A DNA stretch of 64,000 nucleotides from assembly GCF_034350045.1 (NCBI RefSeq), contig NZ_CP133781.1:999001-1063000 (forward strand). Reading direction: 5' to 3'. Below are positions 29,622 through 39,845 of this stretch, piece by piece. The translations under genes were made by a program, and so were the position numbers. Under the pieces are notes generated by a model that was not told the DNA's origin, made no database searches, and saw only the letters and a program-made list of their open reading frames with translations. This stretch comes from Pseudomonas sp. CCI4.2. Its GTDB lineage: Bacteria > Pseudomonadota > Gammaproteobacteria > Pseudomonadales > Pseudomonadaceae. Numbering within the stretch: the stretch's first letter is position 1; every line of letters begins with the position of its first letter.

Positions 29622-29703
29622 AAGAGTGGCAAGCGTCAAGCTTCAAGCCACAAGTTAATGCACACCGATGATCGGCTGTTACTTGCAGCTTGAAGCTTGC
29701 AGC
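29622..29703. repeat. AAGCTTGAAGCTTGCAG-type repeat between hisF and hisA
   Basis: CAAGCGTCAAGCTTCAAGCC faces TGCAGCTTGAAGCTTGCAGC. A similar pair lies on the other side of hisA at 30468. Confidence 0.65.
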
Positions 29704-29709
29704 TTATGG

Positions 29710-30447
29710 CTACCCTGCATAACTGTCACAAAACGCCTGGGCCTCTGCCACATCCAGTGTCCCTTCATAAATCGCCCGGCCGGTGATAGCGCCGATGATT
29801 CCTGGCGCGCGAGCGTCCAGCAGGGATTTAATGTCGCCCAGGTTGTGAATGCCACCTGAAGCGATCACCGGGATACGCGTTGCCGCCGCCAGTGCTGCCG
29901 TGAACGGGACGTTGCAGCCCTGCATCATGCCGTCTTTGGCGATGTCGGTATAAACAATGGCCGAGACGCCGTCCGCTTCGAAACGCTTGGCCAGATCAAT
30001 TACCTGGAGGGTACTGATTTCAGCCCAGCCATCGGTGGCGACGAAGCCGTCTTTGGCATCCAGCCCCACAATGATCTTGCCGGGAAACGCACGGCAGGCT
30101 TGGGCAACGAATGCGGGGTCTTTCACCGCTTTGGTGCCGATGATCACGTAGCTGACGCCGGCTTTGACGTAGTGCTCGATGGTGTCCAGCGAGCGAATAC
30201 CGCCGCCAATCTGGATCGGCAATTGCGGGTAGCGTTTGGCAATCGCCGTTACCACGTCGCCGTTGACCGGCTGGCCTTCAAACGCGCCGTTTAAATCGAC
30301 CAGATGCAAACGACGGCAACCGCCTTCAACCCACTTGGCGGCCATGCTCACCGGATCATCGGAGAACACCGTGGAATCTTCCATACGGCCTTGGCGCAGA
30401 CGCACACAGGCACCGTCTTTAAGATCGATAGCGGGGATAATGAGCAT
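29710..30447 (-). CDS. hisA: Phosphoribosylformimino-AICAR ribotide isomerase HisA
   Basis: 245-aa barrel isomerase converting ProFAR to PRFAR. The start at 30447 ([17 protein letters not shown]) follows a weak GGAA; the frame's upstream extension runs through repeat DNA and is rejected. Catalytic Asp in IPAIDLKDG, second Asp in VYTDIAKDG, phosphate binding in IGGGIRSLD and [10 protein letters not shown]. Confidence 0.97.
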   Translation of the reverse strand: MLIIPAIDLKDGACVRLRQGRMEDSTVFSDDPVSMAAKWVEGGCRRLHLVDLNGAFEGQPVNGDVVTAIAKRYPQLPIQIGGGIRSLDTIEHYVKAGVSYVIIGTKAVKDPAFVAQACRAFPGKIIVGLDAKDGFVATDGWAEISTLQVIDLAKRFEADGVSAIVYTDIAKDGMMQGCNVPFTAALAAATRIPVIASGGIHNLGDIKSLLDARAPGIIGAITGRAIYEGTLDVAEAQAFCDSYAG

Positions 30448-30467
30448 GCGTTTTTCCTTCGTCAAAA

Positions 30468-30550
30468 GAGCGGCAAGCTGCAAGCCGTAAGCTGCAAGCA
30501 TGCGTGTCTACCAATCTGTCTTGCAGCTTTAAGCTTGAAGCTTCTAGCTG
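30468..30550. repeat. AAGCTGCAAGC-type repeat between hisA and the DUF2164 gene
   Basis: GCAAGCTGCAAGCCGTAAGC and TTGCAGCTTTAAGCTTGAAG face each other. It is the same family as at 29622, so hisA is bracketed by the repeat. Confidence 0.65.
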
Positions 30551-30554
30551 TTTT

Positions 30555-30815
30555 TCAACTGTTCTTCTCCAACGCCCACACGTCGCTTTCGATGCTGTCG
30601 AACCTCTCTTTGAGGTGCGCCTGGACATCAAAAATCGCCCGATTGTAGTAGTGCGGAGCAATTTCGCGAGTGAACAGCTCGAGGATTTCAGCCGCCTCAA
30701 ACGAACCTAAATCCAGTTCGAAACGGTCCGCCATGAACCGTTTGATCTTGTGGTTCGCCTCACTTTCCTGTTCAGGGGTGAGGGTCAGGATCGGCGGCTT
30801 GGCCTTCTTGGCCAT
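30555..30815 (-). CDS. DUF2164 family protein
   Basis: 86-aa cytosolic protein ([20 protein letters not shown]) with the DUF2164 pattern of a helical N-terminus and NRAIFDVQAHLKERFDSIES. Its ATG overlaps the hisH stop by one base (TAATG), so it is translated with hisH. It lies within the his cluster in many pseudomonads. Function is unknown. Confidence 0.85.
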   Translation of the reverse strand: MAKKAKPPILTLTPEQESEANHKIKRFMADRFELDLGSFEAAEILELFTREIAPHYYNRAIFDVQAHLKERFDSIESDVWALEKNS

Positions 30816-31453
30816 TACCAACGACCGTCCCATGCAGCGAAGTTCTGCAACAGCTGCAGGCCATGGGTATGGCTCTTCTCTGGGTGGAACTGCACGGCAA
30901 AGCGCGAGCCTTCAGCCAATGCGGCAGCGAAATCCAGACCGTAATGACCACCGCCCACCACTTGCCGCTTATTGGCAGCATCGATGTAGTAGCTGTGTAC
31001 GAAATAGAACCGCGCCATGTCCGCGATGTTGTGCCACAACGGATGTTCGACGGTTTGTTTTACTTCGTTCCAGCCCATGTGCGGCACTTTCAGGTGTTCG
31101 CCATCGTCATGCAAATCCTTGCCGAAAAAGCGCACCTGCCCAGGGAACACACCGATGCAATCGACACCGCCGCTTTCTTCGCTGCGCTCAAGCAAGGCTT
31201 GCATGCCGACGCAGATGCCGAGAAACGGACGGTCTTGGCTGACTTCACGCACCAGCGCGTCGAAGCCCAGGCGGCGGATTTCAGCCATGCAATCGCGAAT
31301 AGCGCCAACACCGGGAAACACCACACGGTCAGCTTCGCGAATCACCGCAGCGTCGCTGGTGATCAACACCTTGCCGGCGCCGACGTGTTCCAGCGCCTTG
31401 GCGACTGAGTGCAGGTTGCCCATGCCGTAGTCGATAACCGCGACGGTCTGCAT
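30815..31453 (-). CDS. hisH: Imidazole glycerol phosphate synthase glutaminase subunit HisH
   Basis: 212-aa class I glutamine amidotransferase that feeds ammonia to HisF. The nucleophilic Cys is in [17 protein letters not shown], the catalytic His/Glu pair in VQFHPEKS. Its start overlaps the hisB stop by one base. Confidence 0.97.
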   Translation of the reverse strand: MQTVAVIDYGMGNLHSVAKALEHVGAGKVLITSDAAVIREADRVVFPGVGAIRDCMAEIRRLGFDALVREVSQDRPFLGICVGMQALLERSEESGGVDCIGVFPGQVRFFGKDLHDDGEHLKVPHMGWNEVKQTVEHPLWHNIADMARFYFVHSYYIDAANKRQVVGGGHYGLDFAAALAEGSRFAVQFHPEKSHTHGLQLLQNFAAWDGRW

Positions 31454-32046
31454 CAGAGCACGCCTTTGGTCGATGGCATTTGCCCAGCCATGCGTTCATC
31501 AAGCTCTACAGCCATGCGCAGGGCGCGGCCGAACGCCTTGAACACAGTCTCGATCTGGTGGTGGGTGTTGGTCCCACGCAGATTGTCGATGTGCAACGTT
31601 ACGTTGGCGTGGTTGACGAAGCCCTGAAAGAACTCTTGAAACAAGTCCACATCGAAGCCGCCAACGGTAGCGCGGGTATAGGGCACGTGCATCTGCAAGC
31701 CAGGGCGGCCAGAGAAGTCGATGACCACACGCGACAGCGCTTCATCGAGCGGCACATAAGCGTGACCGTAACGACGAATGCCTTTTTTGTCGCCAATCGC
31801 TTTGCTGAAGGCTTTGCCCAAGGTGATACCGACGTCCTCCACCGTATGGTGGTCGTCGATAGCCAAGTCGCCTTTGCATTCGATGTCCAAGTCGATCAAC
31901 CCGTGCCGGGCGATCTGATCGAGCATGTGCTCAAGAAAAGGAACGCCGATATCAAATCGGGCCTTTCCGGTGCCATCCAAATTGATCGAGGCTTTGATCT
32001 GGGTTTCCAGAGTGTCGCGCTCGACGGACGCCTTACGTTCGGCCAT
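31453..32046 (-). CDS. hisB: Imidazoleglycerol-phosphate dehydratase HisB
   Basis: 197-aa monofunctional dehydratase (sixth step of histidine synthesis). Metal-binding histidine clusters appear as [24 protein letters not shown] and later HHQIETVFK. The ATG at 32046 after GGAG is preferred to a GTG one codon earlier. It is the first gene of the hisB-hisH-DUF2164-hisA-hisF run. Confidence 0.97.
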   Translation of the reverse strand: MAERKASVERDTLETQIKASINLDGTGKARFDIGVPFLEHMLDQIARHGLIDLDIECKGDLAIDDHHTVEDVGITLGKAFSKAIGDKKGIRRYGHAYVPLDEALSRVVIDFSGRPGLQMHVPYTRATVGGFDVDLFQEFFQGFVNHANVTLHIDNLRGTNTHHQIETVFKAFGRALRMAVELDERMAGQMPSTKGVL

Positions 32047-32134
32047 CACTAGCTCCGCAAAATCATTGGGCGAAAAAGGCGAGCATTATAGGCCTAGAAC
32101 CGGCTGCCATGAAGCAATCAGATACACCACACAT

Positions 32135-32225
32135 CCTGTAGGAGCGAATTCATTCGCGATGAGGTCAGCATAGCCACATCATTGGCGGCCTGATGCACCA
32201 CATTCGCGAATGAATTCGCTCCCCC
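32135..32225. repeat. REP-like pair upstream of hisB
   Basis: CCTGTAGGAGCGAATTCATT and GAATGAATTCGCTCCCCCAG form an imperfect inverted pair about 50 bp apart. The GAATTCATTCGCGA core differs from the GCCAACTTGTTGGC family. Confidence 0.7.
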
Positions 32226-32259
32226 AGTGAAGTTATTACCGTAAATTCAACGCTACCGA

Positions 32260-33921
32260 TCAGTGAAACAACACCGCCGTTTTAAGCAGGGTGACCCAAA
32301 CGCCCCATGCCAATGGAATACCGACTGCCAACCAGGCAGCAACCACCAATGGCTTGCTGGCAGCGGACGCTTTCCACTCCAACACCGTGTTGTGGTCAGC
32401 GCCGACATCGTGACCGTAGGATTGCTCTGTAGCCAACTCATCGTCAGCCATGAAATATTTATCGGCAACCGGGCGAACCAGCAAGTTGCAGATGAAGCCC
32501 AACACCAACAGGCCCGCGAGAATGTACAGCGTGATGTCGTAAGCGTCAGAGCGCGCAACGCCAAGGCTTAATTGGTATTCACGCAAGTAGTTGACCAACA
32601 CCGGACCCAACACACCCGCCGCCGCCCAAGCCGTCAGCAGCCGACCGTGGATTGCGCCAACCATCTGCGTGCCGAACAAGTCGGCCAAGTAGGCCGGCAC
32701 CGTAGCGAAGCCACCGCCGTACATCGAGAGGATTACGCAGAATGCCGCGACGAACAGTGCAATGTTGCCGGTATGACCCAAGGTCGGTACCGACGCGTAG
32801 AGCACAACCCCCAGCACAAAGAACACGAAATACGTGGCTTTACGGCCGATGTAGTCAGAAAACGTCGCCCAGAAGAAGCGCCCGCCAATGTTGAACAGGC
32901 TCAACAAGCCGGTAAATCCGGCTGCAATGGCTGCGATCTGACCCAACTGACCGGCATCCAATTGCCCGAATGCCAACCCGTTGCCGAGTAATTTGCCGGC
33001 GAACACTTCCTGCAACAACGGCGACGCCATGCCGAGAATGCCGATACCCGCCGACACGTTCAGGCACAGAACCAGCCACACCAGCTTGAACTGGGGGGTT
33101 TTCCAGGCCACGCTCACGTGCACATGACGGTGCGTGATCATAGCGTTGCCGGCTTTTTTAGCCGGAGCGGTCCAGCCTTCAGGCTTCCAACCCGTGGGTG
33201 GTACGCGATATGACAATGCGCCGCCAATCATGAAGACGAAGTAAATTGCTGCCATGGCCAGAAAGCTTTGCCAAACCCCCATGCCGGTGGGCGAAGCGAA
33301 ATAGCCCATCAACGCCGCAGCCAGCGGAGCCCCAACCATTGCGCCTCCGCCGAAACCCATGATTGCCATGCCAGTCGCCATACCGCGTTTATCTGGAAAC
33401 CATTTGATTAAGGTCGACACCGGGGAGATGTATCCCAGGCCCAGACCAATACCGCCGATTACCCCGGAGCCGAGCCACATCAATCCTATCTGGTGGGTAT
33501 AGATACCCAAGGCAGAAATCACCAGCCCACCGCACCAGCACACCGCCGAAACCACACCGGCCTTGCGCGGACCCGCTCGCTCCAACCACCCCCCCCAAAC
33601 AGCGGCGGAACACCCCAAAAAGATGAAGAACAGCGTAAAGATCCAGCCCAACATCGAAATAGGCCAGTCGCAGCTAGATGAGAAAACTTGAGTCAAAAAG
33701 CTCGTGTTCGGCGCGCAGGCAACTGAAGCGGTAATACCAACGGCTTTAGATAACGGGATCCAAAACACTGAAAAGCCATACGCCATGCCGATACACAAGT
33801 GGATCGCTAGAGCGGCAGGTGGGACTAACCATCGGTTAAACCCGGGCTTAGCGATAATGCGTTCTTTGGATAAAAAAGCAGGCTGCGCAACAAGGCCGCT
33901 TAGAGTGGCACTTTTATTCAT
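32260..33921 (-). CDS. OFA-type major facilitator superfamily transporter with extended C-terminus
   Basis: 553-aa MFS protein like the oxalate/formate antiporter group. The start at 33921 (MNKSATLSGLVAQPAFL) follows GGGGT; an earlier ATG is rejected. Twelve transmembrane segments are apparent, with a helix 2-3 type loop near GWLERAGPRKAG. After a hydrophilic linker (about residues 500-520) the tail adds one more segment, PLVVAAWLAVGIPLAWGVWV. That segment resembles the separate MFS small subunit found next to such transporters elsewhere, here fused. Substrate is unknown. Confidence 0.87.
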   Translation of the reverse strand: MNKSATLSGLVAQPAFLSKERIIAKPGFNRWLVPPAALAIHLCIGMAYGFSVFWIPLSKAVGITASVACAPNTSFLTQVFSSSCDWPISMLGWIFTLFFIFLGCSAAVWGGWLERAGPRKAGVVSAVCWCGGLVISALGIYTHQIGLMWLGSGVIGGIGLGLGYISPVSTLIKWFPDKRGMATGMAIMGFGGGAMVGAPLAAALMGYFASPTGMGVWQSFLAMAAIYFVFMIGGALSYRVPPTGWKPEGWTAPAKKAGNAMITHRHVHVSVAWKTPQFKLVWLVLCLNVSAGIGILGMASPLLQEVFAGKLLGNGLAFGQLDAGQLGQIAAIAAGFTGLLSLFNIGGRFFWATFSDYIGRKATYFVFFVLGVVLYASVPTLGHTGNIALFVAAFCVILSMYGGGFATVPAYLADLFGTQMVGAIHGRLLTAWAAAGVLGPVLVNYLREYQLSLGVARSDAYDITLYILAGLLVLGFICNLLVRPVADKYFMADDELATEQSYGHDVGADHNTVLEWKASAASKPLVVAAWLAVGIPLAWGVWVTLLKTAVLFH

Positions 33922-34170
33922 TATTATTACCCCAAATGGTACATACGCATGGCTGAACACCTTATTGCGCCCGCAGCCTTCTATCCTCAAAGGGCGTTTG
34001 CTTTTTACGGCAGAAATTCTGATGACGTGACAAAACGACGCAGCAGGATCGGCAGTGTTCGAGAGGTTAACATCTAGAAACAACATGGAAAGCAATCTGA
34101 TATCGGTTTTTTTGTTACAACGTTTGCTAGCTGTTGCGCTCACGCCAGATCAAGACCCTGAGGAAAAGTA

Positions 34171-34581
34171 ATGCCCATTGTTGTCGAGTCAGTACACTCA
34201 GCCACTTATCAGGACCAGGAAGATCTGCAAAAAATCTATCGCGATGCCCCCCAGTGGCTATTAGCGCCGTTCCACGATGGTCAGGCATTGATTGAGTCGG
34301 GGCTAAGCGAAGGCACATTACTCGCGGCACGTTTCAATGATCGACTGCTGGGCGCCGCTTGCGTTCAACGCAACAACAACATTTGGCACCTATCTCAACT
34401 GTGCGTAAGAAAATTGACCCGGCGCCGAGGGGTCGCAGAACGCCTGTTGGTCGAGGCACAAAAAATGGCCCGCGTTGCAGGCTGTGAACTGCGCTTGCTG
34501 GCGCCTGTCGGACATCTTGAGGCCCAAGCTTTGGCGGCCAAATTCCATCTGATTCTCGATCCGCAGCTGGCTCAGAGCTGA
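34171..34581 (+). CDS. GNAT acetyltransferase, PanM/PanZ family
   Basis: 136-aa GNAT domain. The acetyl-CoA binding motif is seen in QLCVRKLTRRRGVAERLLVE. The N-terminus (VESVHSATYQDQEDLQKIY) resembles PanZ, which promotes PanD self-cleavage and senses acetyl-CoA in enterobacteria. In pseudomonads this role is not shown, so panZ is not assigned. Confidence 0.8.
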   Translation: MPIVVESVHSATYQDQEDLQKIYRDAPQWLLAPFHDGQALIESGLSEGTLLAARFNDRLLGAACVQRNNNIWHLSQLCVRKLTRRRGVAERLLVEAQKMARVAGCELRLLAPVGHLEAQALAAKFHLILDPQLAQS

Positions 34582-34682
34582 GGGAATGCACACAACAAAA
34601 AAACCGTCCGCGGCACGGTTCCAGTCGAGAACGCTATACTCGCGGGCTAAATTTTGAATGAATCCATCACAAGGACTCGCCT

Positions 34683-36914
34683 ATGAAAGCGTTCGGCAAA
34701 ATCCTGGGTCTGGTTATTCTCGGGTTGTTGCTGATCATCGTGGCTCTTGGCTTTGCCCTGACCCATTTTTTTGATCCCAACGATTACAAAGACGAGATTC
34801 GCCAATTGGCCCGCGACAAAGCCCATGTGGAGCTCACCCTAAAAGGTGACATTGGTTGGAGCCTGTTCCCTTGGCTTGGCCTGGAGTTGCATGACGCCAG
34901 CGTCGCCACCTTGGTGACCCCGACCAAACCGTTTGCCGATTTGCAGATGCTTGGTCTGTCAGTTCGCGTGCTGCCGCTGTTGCGCCGCGAAGTGCAGATG
35001 AGCGATGTACGCATCGAAGGCCTGAACCTGACGTTGAACCGTGACGAAAACGGCCACGGCAATTGGGAAGACATTGGCCGCCCAGCCCCCTCCACCGTAG
35101 CGCCCGCGCCAACACCTGAAAACGCCAGCGCTAATTCCGGAAAAAACACGCCAGCAGCGCCAGATAAATCATCGCAGCCGATCAAGCTCGATATCGACAG
35201 CCTGACCGTCAACAACGCCCGCATCGATTACAGCGATGCCAAAACTGGCCGGCAATTTACTGCCGAGAGTATTCAATTGAGCACCGGCGCCGTGCATGAA
35301 GGGGCCAATATTCCGATCAAGTTCACTTCGTTTTTCAGCACCAATCAGCCGGTAATACGCGCCAAGACCGAACTGGTCGGGCAGTTGCGCTTTGACCGTG
35401 CGCTTAAACGCTACCAGTTCGAAGACATGCGTTTGTCCGGAGAAGCCTCTGGCGATCCATTGGACGGCAATACCCTGACCTTCGCTGCACAAGGCCAACT
35501 GCTCGTCGACATGGCGGCCAATATCGCGGACTGGAATGGCCTGAAGTTTTCGGCGAACCAATTGCGCGCACTGGGCGAGTTGCATGTACGCGATCTGGAC
35601 AAGACACCACAGCTGAGCGGCGGCCTGTCCATCGCGCAATTCAACCTGCGGGATTTTCTCGAAAGCATCGGTCAAACCGTACCCGACATAGACAAAGACA
35701 GCTTGAAGAAGGTCGAACTGGTCGGTCGCCTCACCGGGAGCCCCACCAGCCTTGCCGTCGAAGACCTCAACATGAAGGTTGACGACAGCACGTTCAGTGG
35801 ACGCTTGGCCGTTGACGACTTTGCCAAGCAAGCCATTCGCATCCAACTCAAGGCCGACACCTTTGACGCCGACCGTTATCGTCCCGCCAGGAGCGATGAG
35901 GCCAACAGCGCGGGTGCTGCCCGTAAGTCTGAAGTGACCGGTACAGAAAACCAGGCGTTCGCCACAGCGGGCGGGACGACCCCTCTGCCCAATCAGCCGA
36001 CCCAGGTTGCCTGGAGTAATGATCGTCTGTTACCGCTGGAGCGGATGCGCAAACTCGACGCTCAAGCTGACCTTAGTTTTGGCCAACTGACCATCGATAG
36101 ATTGCCGATACGCAATGCCGTGCTGAAAACCCACGGTCTCGATGGACAGATCACGCTGGATAGCCTGCGCGGCAACATTAGCAACGGTGATTTCGAAGTC
36201 AAAGGCACGCTGGATGTTCGACCTGATTTGCCAGTAGTGACCCTGCAAACCCGTGTCAACAAAGTTCCGGTTGAAAGCTTTTACCGGAGCGAGGATAACG
36301 CGCCTGTCAGAGGGTTGCTGACCTCACGCAGCGACATGACCGGCAAAGGCAATAGTCAAAAAGCGTTGATTGACGGCCTCAACGGTACCGCCAGTTTCAT
36401 GCTCAACAACGGCGTGCTGGTCAACGCAAACCTGGAGCAGCAAGTCTGCCAAGGCATCGCCAAGCTAAATCGCAAAACGTTGAGCGCCGAACCTCACGGC
36501 AAGGACACGCCTTTTCAGCAACTCGGCGGCACCTTGGTCATACGCAACGGCGTTGCCAGCAATCCGGACCTGAAAGTGCAAATCCCCGGTTTAACGGTTA
36601 ACGGTAACGGCGACATCGACCTACGCGTACTGGGCATGGATTACCGCATCGGCATCATCGTCGAAGGCGACAAGAGCGACATGCCGGACCCGGCCTGCCA
36701 AGTCAATGATCGCTACGCCAATTTCGAATTTCCGTTGCGCTGCCGTGGACCACTGGAGCTGGGCGCCAAGGCGTGCCGCGTCGACAACGAAGGATTGGTC
36801 GAAGCCGCGGCCAAATTGGCAGGTGACAAGATCGAGCAGAAAATCGACGACAAACTAGGCGACAAAATCAATCCACAGCTCAAGGACGCGCTCAAAGGTC
36901 TGTTTAAACGATGA
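34683..36914 (+). CDS. AsmA family protein
   Basis: 743-aa inner-membrane-anchored periplasmic protein. One N-terminal transmembrane segment (about residues 7-30, ILGLVILGLLLIIVALGF) is followed by the AsmA N-terminal domain (FFDPNDYKDEIRQLARDKA). A proline/alanine linker lies near residues 136-160, and the C-terminal AsmA_2 region ends in GDKIEQKIDDKLGDKINPQ. AsmA-like proteins are implicated in phospholipid traffic to the outer membrane. The stop overlaps the mutY start by 4 bp. Confidence 0.9.
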   Translation: MKAFGKILGLVILGLLLIIVALGFALTHFFDPNDYKDEIRQLARDKAHVELTLKGDIGWSLFPWLGLELHDASVATLVTPTKPFADLQMLGLSVRVLPLLRREVQMSDVRIEGLNLTLNRDENGHGNWEDIGRPAPSTVAPAPTPENASANSGKNTPAAPDKSSQPIKLDIDSLTVNNARIDYSDAKTGRQFTAESIQLSTGAVHEGANIPIKFTSFFSTNQPVIRAKTELVGQLRFDRALKRYQFEDMRLSGEASGDPLDGNTLTFAAQGQLLVDMAANIADWNGLKFSANQLRALGELHVRDLDKTPQLSGGLSIAQFNLRDFLESIGQTVPDIDKDSLKKVELVGRLTGSPTSLAVEDLNMKVDDSTFSGRLAVDDFAKQAIRIQLKADTFDADRYRPARSDEANSAGAARKSEVTGTENQAFATAGGTTPLPNQPTQVAWSNDRLLPLERMRKLDAQADLSFGQLTIDRLPIRNAVLKTHGLDGQITLDSLRGNISNGDFEVKGTLDVRPDLPVVTLQTRVNKVPVESFYRSEDNAPVRGLLTSRSDMTGKGNSQKALIDGLNGTASFMLNNGVLVNANLEQQVCQGIAKLNRKTLSAEPHGKDTPFQQLGGTLVIRNGVASNPDLKVQIPGLTVNGNGDIDLRVLGMDYRIGIIVEGDKSDMPDPACQVNDRYANFEFPLRCRGPLELGAKACRVDNEGLVEAAAKLAGDKIEQKIDDKLGDKINPQLKDALKGLFKR

Positions 36915-37975
36915 AAGCCGAGCAGTTTTCAACGGCTGTACTGGAATGGTACGACCGCCACGGCCGGCACGATCTGCCGTGGCAACAGGGCATCACGCCG
37001 TACCGGGTTTGGGTGTCAGAGATCATGCTGCAACAGACTCAGGTCAGCACCGTTTTGAATTACTTCGACCGGTTCATGGAAGCCTTGCCAACGGTGCAGG
37101 CCTTGGCTCAAGCGCCGGAAGATGAAGTGCTGCACCTGTGGACCGGACTCGGTTATTACACCCGGGCCCGCAATCTGCAAAAGAGCGCAAAGATTGTGGT
37201 GGCTGACTATGCGGGGGAGTTTCCTCACGACGTGGAGAAACTCATCGAATTACCCGGTATCGGCCTCTCCACCGCTGGCGCCATCGCCAGCTTGAGCATG
37301 GGCCTGCGTGCGCCGATCCTCGACGGCAACGTCAAGCGCGTGCTGGCGCGCTATACCGCCCAAGAGGGTTACCCTGGCGAGCCCAAGGTGGCCAAACAGC
37401 TGTGGGCGAACGCTGAGCGCTTCACGCCGCACACCCGAGTCAACAACTACACCCAAGCAATGATGGACCTGGGCGCAACGCTCTGTACCCGCAGTAAACC
37501 GAGTTGCCTGCTCTGCCCGCTGGAAAAAGGCTGTGAAGCGCACCTGTTGGGTTTAGAGATCCGGTACCCGATTCCCAAACCGCGCAAAACCGTGCCACAA
37601 AAGCGCACGCTGATGCCGATGCTCGCTAACCGCGATGGCGCCATTTTGCTGTACCGACGTCCCTCTACGGGCCTCTGGGGCGGGTTGTGGAGCTTGCCTG
37701 AGCTGGATCAGTTCAGTGACCTGGAGCATTTGGCCAACCAACACGCGCTGGCACTGGGCAAACACCATGAGCTGCCGGGCCTGGTTCACACCTTCAGCCA
37801 CTTCCAGCTGTCCATCGAACCGTGGCTGGTACAGGTCGAAGAGTCCGCCAACCACGTGGCCGAGGCCGACTGGCTCTGGTATAACCTCGCCACCCCACCG
37901 CGCCTGGGCTTGGCTGCCCCGGTGAAGAAGCTGCTGAAACGCGCAGCCGACGTATTGAACGCAGGAGAGTTGTAA
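36911..37975 (+). CDS. mutY: A/G-specific adenine DNA glycosylase MutY
   Basis: 354-aa base-excision enzyme that removes A opposite 8-oxoG. The helix-hairpin-helix region is [12 protein letters not shown], followed by the catalytic Asp in [12 protein letters not shown]. The iron-sulfur cluster motif C-x6-C-x2-C-x5-C is [17 protein letters not shown]. The C-terminal NUDIX-like domain recognises 8-oxoG. It is coupled to asmA upstream and yggX downstream. Confidence 0.96.
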   Translation: MKAEQFSTAVLEWYDRHGRHDLPWQQGITPYRVWVSEIMLQQTQVSTVLNYFDRFMEALPTVQALAQAPEDEVLHLWTGLGYYTRARNLQKSAKIVVADYAGEFPHDVEKLIELPGIGLSTAGAIASLSMGLRAPILDGNVKRVLARYTAQEGYPGEPKVAKQLWANAERFTPHTRVNNYTQAMMDLGATLCTRSKPSCLLCPLEKGCEAHLLGLEIRYPIPKPRKTVPQKRTLMPMLANRDGAILLYRRPSTGLWGGLWSLPELDQFSDLEHLANQHALALGKHHELPGLVHTFSHFQLSIEPWLVQVEESANHVAEADWLWYNLATPPRLGLAAPVKKLLKRAADVLNAGEL

Positions 37976-38247
37976 TGACCCGCACCGTGATGTGCCGCAA
38001 GTACAAAGAAGAATTACCCGGCCTGGACCGCGCTCCTTACCCAGGCGCCAAAGGCGAAGACATCTTCAACCACGTTTCACAAAAGGCCTGGGCCGACTGG
38101 CAGAAACACCAGACCCTGCTGATCAACGAACGTCGCCTGAACATGATGAACGCCGAAGACCGTAAATTCCTCCAGGTCGAAATGGACAAGTTCCTCTCCG
38201 GCGCCGATTACGCCCAAGCAGAAGGCTACGTCGCGCCCAAGGAATAA
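37975..38247 (+). CDS. yggX: Oxidative damage protection protein YggX
   Basis: 90-aa Fe(2+)-trafficking protein, [20 protein letters not shown], with the family's LMNE-like [19 protein letters not shown]. It helps protect iron-sulfur proteins such as MutY. Its ATG overlaps the mutY stop by one base. Confidence 0.96.
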   Translation: MTRTVMCRKYKEELPGLDRAPYPGAKGEDIFNHVSQKAWADWQKHQTLLINERRLNMMNAEDRKFLQVEMDKFLSGADYAQAEGYVAPKE

Positions 38248-38347
38248 CCCTTTGCAGCCACTGTGGGTCGTAAGCAACGGTAATAACTGACTATTTTCAA
38301 CAACACGCTTGACGACCCCCAGAAAAACAAGTCTAATGCGCCCCGTT

Positions 38348-38423
38348 GCCCAGATAGCTCAGTCGGTAGAGCAGGGGATTGAAAATCCCCGTGTCGGCGG
38401 TTCGATTCCGTCTCTGGGCACCA
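38348..38423 (+). tRNA. tRNA-Phe (GAA)
   Basis: A 76-nt cloverleaf with GCCCAGA acceptor arm, D-loop AGCTCAGTCGGTAGAGC, anticodon stem GGGGATTGAAAATCCCC with GAA anticodon, T-loop GGTTCGATTCC and encoded CCA. Its 3' end is the left attachment site of the integrated element. Confidence 0.97.
38400..38417 (+). other. attL core in tRNA-Phe
   Basis: GTTCGATTCCGTCTCTGG, identical to 63199-63216. The tRNA continues GCACCA; the right copy continues CACCA, one base shorter. Confidence 0.85.
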
Positions 38424-38536
38424 CCTTTCGTTTTCAGGTGATGTCAAAACCACCCGAAACACTACAAGAAGCTCGCCTAGCGCGGGCTTTTTGTTGTCTA
38501 GCGTTCCCAAGCGTTCCCTTGTAAGCCCGGACGATT

Positions 38537-38584
38537 GTGAGTAGATTCGTGAGTAGATTCAGTTCGGTCTAGAAATCTACTCAC
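38537..38584. repeat. Left integrase arm-type repeats
   Basis: GTGAGTAGATTC occurs twice in direct contact (38537-38548, 38549-38560), and an inverted copy AATCTACTCAC is at 38574-38584. The same 12-mer tandem, ending in T, lies inside the right end at 63126-63149. Confidence 0.7.
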
Positions 38585-38630
38585 ACCCGGCAGCAATACG
38601 CCCGCCCGGTGCGGCCCGCAGGAGGCTGCT

Positions 38631-39845
38631 TTGTCACTCTCAGACACCACCATTCGCACCGCCAAGCCAAAAGAGAAGCTGTATCGGCTCAGTGACGCCA
38701 ACGGCCTATGCCTGGAAGTCACGCAGACGGGCTCCAAGCTGTGGCGGTACCGCTATCGCTTCAATGGCAGTGCAAAGATGCTGGCGCTGGGTTCATATCC
38801 CGCAGTCACGCTGGCCAAGGCTCGACAATCCCGTGACGACGCGCGTCAGCTGCTCGTTGATGGCATCGACCCTGGCCAGCACAAGAAAGCCACCAAACAA
38901 GCACAGGCCGTTGACGGCGTAACTTTTAAGGAGTTGGCGCTCGAGTGGTTTGCCTACAATTCCCCTCGCTGGGCAGAGAGCACCACCTACAAGGCAAAGC
39001 TGTACCTTGAAAACGATTTGATACCCGGCATTGGCGCCCGCCCGGTGAAAGCGATCACCCGCCCCGATCTGGTGGAACTGGTGCGCAAGGTCGAAGCAAG
39101 GGGTACGTTGAATGCCGCTGGCAAGATCCGCCAATGGTTGCATCAGATATTCCGATACGGGCTGGCCAAGGGTGTTGTGGACGCCAACCCCGCCACCGAC
39201 CTGAGCGTGGTAGCGGCACAGGCCAAAGCTGCCCGCCATCATCCACACGTCAACTTTGCCGAACTGCCAGAGCTACTGGGCAAGGTCGACGCTGCCAAAA
39301 TTCATGCCCTGACCCGCCACGCCATCAATCTGCTAGTGCTGACCGCTGTTCGCCCTGGCGAGCTGCGCCAAGCTCCGTGGTCGGAGTTCGACTTAGACGC
39401 CGCGCTATGGACGATCCCAGCTGCCCGCATGAAAGCCCGCCGCCCTCACGTTGTGCCGCTTCCCCGCCAGGCTGTTGCCATCCTGCGCAAGCTTCAGGAA
39501 GTGACCGGGCATTATTCACTGTTATTTGCTGGCGCCAACCCTGAGCGGCCAATGAGCGAGAACACCGTCAATAAGGCGCTGCGCCAGATGGGGTACGAAG
39601 GCCGGCAGACGGGCCACGGATTCCGCCACTTGCTCAGCACCGAACTGAACGGGCGGGGGTACAACAAGGATTGGATCGAGCGCCAGCTTGCCCATGGCGA
39701 CACTGACGAGATTCGCGGCACCTACAACCACGCTGCCTACGTGGCGCAGCGCAGTGAAATGATGCAAGCGTGGGCTGATTCAATCGATAATCTGTGTTCA
39801 GCCGAGAACACGTCAGCACAGCCGGACGCATCTAATGCTGCGTAA
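38631..39845 (+). CDS. Tyrosine-type integrase (P4 family)
   Basis: 404-aa site-specific recombinase. The N-terminal DUF4102 arm-binding domain (DTTIRTAKPKEKLYRLSDAN) is followed by the SAM-like core-binding domain and the catalytic domain. Arg in TAVRPGELRQ, His-x-x-Arg in HGFRHLLSTEL, and the Tyr nucleophile in RGTYNHAAY. Translation starts at TTG 38631 after GGAGG, giving MSLSDTTIRTAKPK. It lies 200 bp from tRNA-Phe and reads away from it, the usual layout for tRNA-targeting elements. Confidence 0.95.
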   Translation: MSLSDTTIRTAKPKEKLYRLSDANGLCLEVTQTGSKLWRYRYRFNGSAKMLALGSYPAVTLAKARQSRDDARQLLVDGIDPGQHKKATKQAQAVDGVTFKELALEWFAYNSPRWAESTTYKAKLYLENDLIPGIGARPVKAITRPDLVELVRKVEARGTLNAAGKIRQWLHQIFRYGLAKGVVDANPATDLSVVAAQAKAARHHPHVNFAELPELLGKVDAAKIHALTRHAINLLVLTAVRPGELRQAPWSEFDLDAALWTIPAARMKARRPHVVPLPRQAVAILRKLQEVTGHYSLLFAGANPERPMSENTVNKALRQMGYEGRQTGHGFRHLLSTELNGRGYNKDWIERQLAHGDTDEIRGTYNHAAYVAQRSEMMQAWADSIDNLCSAENTSAQPDASNAA

